In this document: in pieces, positions 1-4,402 of the stretch
Layout of the letters: each line of letters starts with the position of its first letter
Numbering within the stretch: the stretch's first letter is position 1
DNA from: an uncultured Salinimicrobium sp.
GTDB lineage: Bacteria; Bacteroidota; Bacteroidia; Flavobacteriales; Flavobacteriaceae
Length of the DNA: 5,784 nucleotides
Assembly (NCBI GenBank): GCA_946887025.1
Contig: CAMPJY010000153.1
Location: forward strand, 1-5,784
Direction: 5' to 3'
Position numbers and translations under genes: made by a program
The notes under the pieces: model-generated
Told to the model about the DNA's origin: nothing
The model's database searches: none
The model's input: only the letters and a program-made list of their open reading frames with translations

Positions 1-731
1 CCAAAGAGGACGATGCTCTCCTCCTGGGCTTCCAGATGGACAAGATCACTGTCGTGATTGTATTCCGCCAGATGCAGGGCTTCTATCCTCTCTCCATTGA
101 CCTTTATCTCCCCTTTGATCACATAACAAAGAATATTATCTTCTTCGGGAATCACCGTCCGAAAAACGCCCCCTTCTTTAAAATAAAGAACTGCCAGATG
201 TATTTCAGTAAGCGTTTCAAATGCCCCTGCGGTCTCTTTCAGACTTCCTGAAATAATCTGGGCGGTGACATTGCCGTCATCCATGTTTACAGTGGGTATG
301 TCATCCTTTTGAAGTCCCTTGTATTTAGGCTCCGTCATTTTTAATCTCGCAGGCAGGTTCACCCAGAGCTGTAGAATTTCCAGGGGCCCTCCCTTTTCTT
401 TAAACTCATCCGAGGAGACTTCTTCATGTATAAGTCCCTTTCCTGCTGTCATCCATTGAACCCCTCCGCTCTCGATCACACTGTTGTTGCCTGCAGAATC
501 TTTATGGGCGATATCCCCTTCTATTATTATAGTCACAGTTTCCATCCCCCGGTGAGGATGGGGCCCAAAGGGCAAACCGCTGTTATCGGGGCCATAATTC
601 TGGGGACCATGATGGTTCAGGAAGATGAATGGGTCCACCATCGTTAGATTTCGGGTTGGCATTGGAGAATAAGTTATCAGGTTGGCGATGGGTCTGTACT
701 CCGCCTTATGTACTCTTTTTAGGGTTCTCAA
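1..731 (-). CDS. Pirin family cupin protein (3' end beyond window)
   Basis: The translation matches the bicupin pirin family: iron-binding proteins studied as quercetin dioxygenases in bacteria and as transcription cofactors in eukaryotes. Visible in order are VHKAEYRP near the N-terminus, PFIFLNHHGPQ (residues 34-44), GPHPHRGMETVT (56-67), EGDIAHKDS (71-79) and GGVQWMTAGKGLIHEE (89-104). By alignment from memory with human pirin (His56, His58, His101, Glu103), the metal ligands are His58, His60, His102 and Glu104, so the metal site looks intact. About 243 codons are present; the last 40-50 residues should lie left of base 1. There is no ATG between the in-frame TAA at 777-779 and the conserved N-terminus. 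I chose TTG at 731 because it keeps the VHKAEYRPIANLITY segment and gives numbering close to human pirin. The first ATG, at 662, would remove 23 conserved residues. It lies 53 bp after the NYN gene on the same strand. The family is certain, the substrate is not. Confidence 0.9.
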   Translation of the reverse strand, partial: MRTLKRVHKAEYRPIANLITYSPMPTRNLTMVDPFIFLNHHGPQNYGPDNSGLPFGPHPHRGMETVTIIIEGDIAHKDSAGNNSVIESGGVQWMTAGKGLIHEEVSSDEFKEKGGPLEILQLWVNLPARLKMTEPKYKGLQKDDIPTVNMDDGNVTAQIISGSLKETAGAFETLTEIHLAVLYFKEGGVFRTVIPEEDNILCYVIKGEIKVNGERIEALHLAEYNHDSDLVHLEAQEESIVLF

Positions 732-784
732 AACTTTCTGTTTGTAGGTTATTAAATGCTGTTCTTGGGCCGAACCTTATCGTG

Positions 785-1519
785 TCAGTCTTTATTCCTC
801 ACGTAGATCAGCTTATACTTTCCACGCTGGTTTTCCCTGGATTCAATTTCAAATCTGTCAATGGAATTGATCATGGGGGTCAGCTTTTGAAATCCATAGT
901 TCCTGGAATCGAAATTTGGCTGCTTTTTCTGCAACAGACTGCCCACATCTCCCAGAAAAGCCCAGCCGTCCTCATCAGCGACATCTGAAATGGTGGAAGC
1001 AATGAGTTTTATGACTTTTGAAGTGATTTTATCATAGTCATTCTTTGGCGGCTCTTTTTCCTTATTTGCAGTAGGTTCCTTGGAAGACTGATTTTTCAGG
1101 ATCTCTATGTAAATGAAACGATCACAGGCCACAATAAAGGGATCCGGGGTTTTCTTCTCCCCGATACCAATGACGTTCATTCCTGCTTCCCTTAAGCGGG
1201 TGGCAAGGCGTGTAAAATCACTGTCGCTGGAAACCAGGCAGAAGCCGTCGACTTTTTCGGAATAGAGAATATCCATTGCATCTATGATCATGGCAGAGTC
1301 AGTAGCGTTCTTCCCTTGGGTATATCCATACTGTTGCACCGGGGTTACGGCATTCTCGAGCAGCACATTTTTCCATTTGGAGAGTTGAGGTTTTGTCCAA
1401 TCCCCGTATATGCGTTTAATGGTTGGGTTACCATATTTGGCGATCTCCTCCATCATTTCCTTAACGTAGGCGGAAGGAATATTATCTCCATCTATAAGTA
1501 CTGCTAATTTTACGTCCAT
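785..1519 (-). CDS. NYN-domain (LabA/DUF88-like) protein with C-terminal OST-HTH/LOTUS domain
   Basis: This 244-residue protein has two domains. Residues about 4-141 form a NYN/PIN-like nuclease fold: LAVLIDGDN (5-13) carries Asp10 and Asp12, KNATDSAMIIDAM (70-82) carries Asp74, and LVSSDSDF (95-102) carries Asp99 and Asp101. These are the acidic positions expected to bind metal, so an RNase activity is plausible, as in the related eukaryotic MARF1. A polar, lysine-rich linker (about 142-162) leads to an OST-HTH/LOTUS domain (about 164-241), with GWAFLGDVGSLLQKKQP and the closing GKYKLIYVRNKD; domains of this class bind RNA. The protein looks complete, cytoplasmic and without membrane segments. 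ATG at 1519 is followed at once by the first strand of the fold. The leader is AT-rich, without a Shine-Dalgarno sequence, and contains TATCTTTA (1540-1547), one base from the Bacteroidota -7 element. The RNA target is unknown. Confidence 0.9.
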   Translation of the reverse strand: MDVKLAVLIDGDNIPSAYVKEMMEEIAKYGNPTIKRIYGDWTKPQLSKWKNVLLENAVTPVQQYGYTQGKNATDSAMIIDAMDILYSEKVDGFCLVSSDSDFTRLATRLREAGMNVIGIGEKKTPDPFIVACDRFIYIEILKNQSSKEPTANKEKEPPKNDYDKITSKVIKLIASTISDVADEDGWAFLGDVGSLLQKKQPNFDSRNYGFQKLTPMINSIDRFEIESRENQRGKYKLIYVRNKD

Positions 1520-1557
1520 TTGTATTTCTGATTTTTTTTTAAAGATACTTAAAACTG

Positions 1558-1580
1558 CGCTGAACCATTTTGAGCCAGCG
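1558..1580 (-). terminator. Possible weak terminator after the CDF gene
   Basis: On the minus strand CGCTGG and CTCA pair with TGGT and TCAGCG around an AAA loop, with one C-T mismatch and two G-U pairs. The next bases are CAG then only four T. It is in the right place to end the CDF transcript ahead of the NYN gene, but the short T-run makes this weak, and it could be chance. Confidence 0.28.
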
Positions 1581-1628
1581 AAGCATTAAGTAATTTTTAT
1601 GACATTTTGAGATATGGGAACGACCGGT

Positions 1629-2528
1629 TTAAGAAGGCAGTTGTGAATGTTCAATCCCCTCCGGTTCAATATGAATAAGAATATCCGCTATTTCGGGCAT
1701 TTCCTGAAGAAGTTTGTTCTTCAGGTTATGTGCAATTTCATGTCCTTTGGTCACTGTCAGGGTCCCCAGGACAATCACATGAAGGTCCACGTGAAAGCTC
1801 ATCCCGGTTTTCCGGATAAAGCATTTTTCGGTTTCGAGAACCCCGGGAACTGTTTGGGAAATCTCCCTGATTTCCTTCACCATATCATCATAAACGTGCT
1901 CATCCATTATTTCCCCCAAAGCTGGGCGCAGAATGAGGTAGGCATTATAAAGAATTATGATCGAGGCGCAGAGGGCCGCCCAGTCGTCGGCAGTTTCATA
2001 GCCTTCCCCGAACCAGATGGCTATGGAAATTCCAATAAAAGCCATCAGGGAGGTAATGGCGTCACTTCGATGGTGCCAGGCATCGGCCTTAAGACTCGAA
2101 CTCCTGGTCTCGTCGCTTTTCCTGTTGATGAACCTGTAGAAGACCTCTTTGGTAATGACTATGGCTCCCAAAACGATGAGGGTAAAAGGCTCGGGGGTAT
2201 CATGGGGAGTCTGGATGTGGTCTATGCTTTCGTAAGCTATGATGGTTGCGGAAACGATCAGGAATCCGACTACCGCAAAGGTTACCAGGGGTTCCACGCG
2301 CCCATGTCCATAAGGATGGTTTTCATCAGCAGGCCTTGCTGAATATTTCAGTCCGAACAGCACCAGCAGGGAAGCAAAGACATCGGTGGTAGATTCAATC
2401 GCGTCAGCAATCAGAGCATAGGAGTTTCCGAAGATACCAGTGACCCCTTTAATGATGGCTAGGAGAGAATTCCCGAGTATACTGAAATAAGAAGCTTTTA
2501 CTGCGGCCTTGTTATTTGTTGAATCCAT
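1629..2528 (-). CDS. Cation diffusion facilitator (CDF, YiiP-like) divalent metal efflux transporter
   Basis: CDF proteins export Zn2+, Fe2+, Cd2+ or similar ions across the inner membrane as dimers, in exchange for protons. The 299 residues (a usual length) hold six hydrophobic segments, roughly 12-33, 36-60, 82-100, 114-133, 156-174 and 182-201, then a cytoplasmic ZT-dimer domain (about 210-292). Aligned by eye with E. coli YiiP, the transport site is Glu45, Asp49 (ADAIESTTD), His152 and Asp156 (WHHRSD). The second site, Asp68, His71 and His75 (DENHPYGHG), is identical in position to YiiP. His250 and His286 match the regulatory-domain metal histidines. Glu45 replaces the Asp or His usual in well-studied members. 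The metal cannot be told from sequence. The start at 2528 leaves a short cytoplasmic N-terminus, as usual. The gene is cut off from yebC by a strong terminator, so it probably has its own promoter in 2529-2625; TAAATTTA on the minus strand there is only a partial -7 match. Confidence 0.95.
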   Translation of the reverse strand: MDSTNNKAAVKASYFSILGNSLLAIIKGVTGIFGNSYALIADAIESTTDVFASLLVLFGLKYSARPADENHPYGHGRVEPLVTFAVVGFLIVSATIIAYESIDHIQTPHDTPEPFTLIVLGAIVITKEVFYRFINRKSDETRSSSLKADAWHHRSDAITSLMAFIGISIAIWFGEGYETADDWAALCASIIILYNAYLILRPALGEIMDEHVYDDMVKEIREISQTVPGVLETEKCFIRKTGMSFHVDLHVIVLGTLTVTKGHEIAHNLKNKLLQEMPEIADILIHIEPEGIEHSQLPS

Positions 2529-2625
2529 AGGATGCCTGAGGCTGGGGAATTTAGTAATTACTTCAACAAAGGAAGCATCTATTTTTAAATTTATAAAGAA
2601 GAACAGGCTTTTATTCCAACGGAGT

Positions 2626-2658
2626 AAAAAAAACAGGCTCCGGAAAGGAACCTGTTTT
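2626..2658 (-). terminator. Intrinsic terminator of yebC
   Basis: On the minus strand, 42 bases after the yebC stop, AAAACAGGTTCC (2658-2647) pairs with GGAGCCTGTTTT (2641-2630) around a five-base loop. The stem is 12 bp with a single wobble pair and runs into eight T. This is a textbook rho-independent terminator and separates yebC from the CDF gene. Confidence 0.9.
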
Positions 2659-2699
2659 ATAATAAAAAGATGGCAGTTTTCGCTTATTCCTGCTATTCC

Positions 2700-3419
2700 C
2701 TAATCTTCAGTTTCTTCCATGGTGTGATATACATGCTGTACATCGTCATCCTCCTCCAGTTTTTCCAGTAGTTTTTCCACATCTGCGGCTTCTTCAGGGG
2801 AAAGTTTTTTGGTGACCTGGGGGATACGTTCAAAGCCTGAGGAAAGGATCTCTATATCCCGTCCTTCCAGTTCTTTCTGAAGGGCGCCGAAACTTTCAAA
2901 AGGGGCGTAGATAAGAATTCCGTCCTCATCTTCAAAGACTTCCTCTGCACCGAAATCGATCAGGTCAAGTTCCAGTTCTTCAGCATCAAGGCCTTCATGG
3001 GGGATCCTGAAGTTGCAGGTGTGATCGAACATGAATTCGACGGAACCAGAGGTGCCGAGGTTTCCATCGCATTTGTTGAAGTATGAACGAATGTTGGCAA
3101 CGGTCCTGTTGTTATTATCGGTCGCCGTTTCCACCAGGACCGCGATTCCGTGAGGGGCATAACCCTCAAAAAGTACTATTTTATAATCTCCCTGACTCTT
3201 ATCGGAGGCGCGCTTAATGGCGCGTTCAATATTGTCCTTGGGCATGTTCACGCTTTTCGCGTTCTGGATGACCGCCCGCAATCTGGAGTTGCTGTCAGGA
3301 TCGGGACCACCTTCCTTTACAGCCATTACAATGTCCTTCCCAATACGTGTAAAGGCTTTGGCCATGGCAGACCAACGCTTCATTTTACGTGCTTTTCTGA
3401 ATTCAAATGCTCTTCCCAT
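2700..3419 (-). CDS. yebC: YebC/PmpR (TACO1) family protein
   Basis: YebC proteins were long annotated as transcriptional regulators. The mitochondrial homologue TACO1 aids translation, and recent work on bacterial YebC also points to a ribosome role, so 'transcriptional regulator' should be read with caution. The 239-residue product has the usual length and three-domain arrangement: a basic N-terminal helical part (MGRAFEFRKARKMKRW, then FTRIGKDIVMAVKEGG), the family signature around NSRLRAVIQNAKSVNMPKDNIERAIKRA (44-71), and YKIVLFEGYAPHGIAVLVET with DNNNRT (79-106) and GTSGSVEFMF (122-131). The C-terminus is very acidic (LEKLEEDDDVQHV to EETED). The frame is open upstream to 3506, but ATG at 3419 is right because MGRAFEFRKARKMKRW is the conserved Bacteroidota N-terminus. 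The leader has no Shine-Dalgarno sequence. Upstream is the 303-bp repeat-bearing gap, downstream a strong terminator, so yebC is probably transcribed alone. Confidence 0.97.
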   Translation of the reverse strand: MGRAFEFRKARKMKRWSAMAKAFTRIGKDIVMAVKEGGPDPDSNSRLRAVIQNAKSVNMPKDNIERAIKRASDKSQGDYKIVLFEGYAPHGIAVLVETATDNNNRTVANIRSYFNKCDGNLGTSGSVEFMFDHTCNFRIPHEGLDAEELELDLIDFGAEEVFEDEDGILIYAPFESFGALQKELEGRDIEILSSGFERIPQVTKKLSPEEAADVEKLLEKLEEDDDVQHVYHTMEETED

Positions 3420-3550
3420 AAAAATTTTAAATCTGCTGTAAAAATATGAAAATGCTTCTATTTCGCAGGAAGGAACAGGGAAAAAGTGAAAAAGGAGTAG
3501 GCACAAGCTTTGTCAGGTAAAGGCTCCGAAAATATCTATGTTGTAATTGT

Positions 3551-3563
3551 ATCTGGTCCAGAT
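3551..3563. promoter_or_regulatory. 13-bp palindrome beside the repeat cluster
   Basis: ATCTGG-T-CCAGAT is a perfect inverted repeat with a single central base. Its last base is the first base of the tandem repeat cluster. The form suits a dimeric repressor site, but nothing identifies a protein, and a palindrome of this size can arise by chance. Confidence 0.35.
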
Positions 3564-3617
3564 CAAATAAGGGTCAAATAAGGGTCAAATAAGGGTTATC
3601 TAGGGGTTATCTAGGGG
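3563..3617 (+). repeat. Five tandem 11-bp repeat units in two variants
   Basis: Three exact copies of TCAAATAAGGG (3563-3573, 3574-3584, 3585-3595) are followed without a gap by two exact copies of TTATCTAGGGG (3596-3606, 3607-3617). The period is exactly 11 bp throughout, close to one helical turn, so equivalent bases face the same side of the DNA. Each unit ends in a run of three or four G. The pattern suits an array of protein sites upstream of yebC, or a slippage-grown repeat with no role. Confidence 0.9.
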
Positions 3618-3635
3618 TAAAACCCTTATTTAACC
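3583..3635. repeat. 15-bp inverted repeat overlapping the tandem units
   Basis: GGTCAAATAAGGGTT (3583-3597) is complementary to AACCCTTATTTAACC (3621-3635) at 14 of 15 positions. In minus-strand RNA the odd pair becomes a G-U wobble, so a transcript of that strand could form a 15-bp stem. The 23-base loop contains most of the two TTATCTAGGGG units. A further short inverted repeat, TTAACC (3630-3635) with GGTTAA (3645-3650), follows. The structure could protect or end the PH-gene transcript or serve as an operator, but no T-run follows. Confidence 0.75.
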
Positions 3636-3722
3636 TTAATTACAGGTTAAGATAACTTTGATTTAATTCGTATTTGCCATGGACTTGCCCAAACTCCTGA
3701 CGTTGGATAACATAACAGATAC

Positions 3723-4100
3723 TCAGGTCACCTTTTCTGCCAGATATCTCTGAACCGCATAAATATCTATGCTTTTGTCGAATCTCTTGCTCACACTTGG
3801 TACCTCAGCACTGGAAATCCAGATCTTCAGTTCCGCATCCAGATCAAAGGTTCCGGCAGTTTCAAGAGAGAAGCGGGATATGTTTTTATAGGGCAGGGAC
3901 AGATAAGTCACCTTTTTTCCTGTCAGTCCCTGGACTTCCACCACAATCAATCTTTTATTGGTGAACATAAACACGTCCCGGAATAGCGTAAATCCCAATT
4001 CTATTTGCTCAGATTCAGGCAAAAGCTGTTTATATTTCAGCGTCAGTTCCTCAATAGAAGTCTCGCTGGCATTTCCAAGAATTTTGTTTAGTATACCCAT
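3723..4100 (-). CDS. Bacterial PH-domain protein (bPH_1/DUF1696, YvbH-like)
   Basis: This 125-residue soluble protein matches the bacterial pleckstrin-homology family once called DUF1696, which includes B. subtilis YvbH. After an N-terminal helical stretch (1-30), the strands follow: IELGFTLFRDVFMFTNKRLIVVEVQ (33-57), KVTYLSLPYKNISRFSLE (63-80), then the family hallmark ETAGTFDLDAELKIWI (80-95). A C-terminal helix (110-124) closes the fold. The family has no established biochemical activity; the fold suggests binding of a protein or lipid partner. No signal peptide or membrane segment is seen. ATG at 4100 is the only sensible start. A promoter-like element ends only four bases before it. The gene is divergent from the glycogen synthase homologue, and no functional link is implied by sequence. 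Confidence 0.88.
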   Translation of the reverse strand: MGILNKILGNASETSIEELTLKYKQLLPESEQIELGFTLFRDVFMFTNKRLIVVEVQGLTGKKVTYLSLPYKNISRFSLETAGTFDLDAELKIWISSAEVPSVSKRFDKSIDIYAVQRYLAEKVT

Positions 4101-4104
4101 AAAA

Positions 4105-4133
4105 CTAAGTTAGGAAATATTTCCCTGGCCAAA
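4105..4133 (-). promoter_or_regulatory. Candidate promoter of the PH-domain gene, with 12-bp palindrome in the spacer
   Basis: On the minus strand TTTG (4133-4130), a 17-bp spacer and TAACTTAG (4112-4105) resemble the Bacteroidota TTTG / TAnnTTTG promoter with one mismatch. A perfect 12-bp palindrome, GGAAATATTTCC (4113-4124), sits in the spacer directly against the -7 element, where a bound repressor would block polymerase. The -7 element ends four bases before the ATG, so if used the mRNA would be almost leaderless. Confidence 0.45.
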
Positions 4134-4176
4134 GGAAGTTTTTGCATTGACGCTAAAGGGTCCCCTTTTAAGATAG

Positions 4177-4197
4177 TATTAACTTTTCTTGTTAATA
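4177..4197. promoter_or_regulatory. Dyad TATTAAC-N7-GTTAATA
   Basis: Seven-base arms pair perfectly around TTTTCTT, and the outer AG/TT bases extend the dyad by a wobble and one more pair. It lies between the divergent starts and has the size of a dimer-binding operator. The binding protein is unknown. Confidence 0.4.
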
Positions 4198-4360
4198 TTT
4201 CTTGAGTGTACGAAAATTTCGAAGAAAGCTTCGGGAAACCTTTGATTCTATCGTTTCTGAAGTTTAATGCTGAGAATCGAAAACGTTAGAGATTTTAGAT
4301 AAAGGGTTAATTGGGGTTTCTTTAACGTCCTGATTAACATCAAATTAGAGAGGTCGGGCC

Positions 4361-4368
4361 TATTTTTG
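4361..4368 (+). promoter_or_regulatory. Candidate -7 element of the glycogen synthase-like gene
   Basis: TATTTTTG matches the Bacteroidota -7 consensus TAnnTTTG exactly, 34 bases before the ATG at 4403, which would give a leader of about 30 bases. No good TTTG lies at the expected upstream spacing; the sequence there is TTAACAT. The match is suggestive only. Confidence 0.45.
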
Positions 4369-4402
4369 CAATTAGAGTTATCATCATCAAATCCAGTTAT
4401 TT

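Larger units (their letters stand above)
3420..3722. other. Gene-free 303-bp gap between yebC and the PH-domain gene
   Basis: No coding sequence or RNA gene is supported here. On the minus strand the gap is downstream of the PH-domain gene and upstream of yebC, so it should hold the end of one transcript and the promoter of the other. The middle (3551-3650) has a 13-bp palindrome, five 11-bp tandem units and a 15-bp inverted repeat, listed separately. The T-rich stretch 3420-3500 must contain the yebC leader, with TATTTTTA on the minus strand near the gene as a loose -7 candidate. No T-run follows the inverted repeat on the minus strand, so it is not a standard terminator. Confidence 0.7.
4101..4402. 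other. Divergent intergenic region with several small dyads
   Basis: This 302-bp AT-rich region must hold both promoters of a divergent gene pair. Besides the two promoter candidates listed separately, it contains inverted repeats AAAGGG-TC-CCCTTT (4155-4168), TATTAAC-N7-GTTAATA (4177-4197), CGAAA-A-TTTCG (4211-4221) and CGAAG-AAAG-CTTCG (4220-4233). TTAAC or its complement occurs five times (4179, 4191, 4306, 4322, 4334). No ORF or RNA gene is supported. Several dyads could be regulator sites, but short dyads are common in AT-rich DNA. Confidence 0.6.

Noticed and set aside
629..988. 119-residue open frame on the plus strand across the pirin-NYN junction
   Set aside because: It overlaps the C-terminal domain of the NYN gene and the pirin start in antisense, with no family resemblance.
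1647..2342. 231-residue open frame on the plus strand
   Set aside because: It lies wholly antisense to the well-supported CDF gene, has no recognisable domain and reads as low-quality composition.
1..2528. A single operon of CDF, NYN and pirin genes with a shared function
   Set aside because: The 109-bp gap before the NYN gene holds its own weak hairpin and -7-like element, and no common pathway connects the three families.
3420..3506. 29-residue N-terminal extension of YebC starting at ATG 3506 (MCLLLFHFF)
   Set aside because: The extension is hydrophobic and unlike the family, while MGRAFEFRKARKMKRW beginning at 3419 is the conserved Bacteroidota start.
3563..3617. Tandem repeats as a CRISPR array or replication-origin iterons
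   Set aside because: The units are only 11 bp with no spacers, which rules out CRISPR. TTATCTAGG is not a good DnaA box (TTATCCACA) and no replication initiator gene is near.
3583..3635. Inverted repeat as a rho-independent terminator of the PH-domain gene
   Set aside because: The loop is long (23 bases) and no T-run follows the stem on the minus strand.
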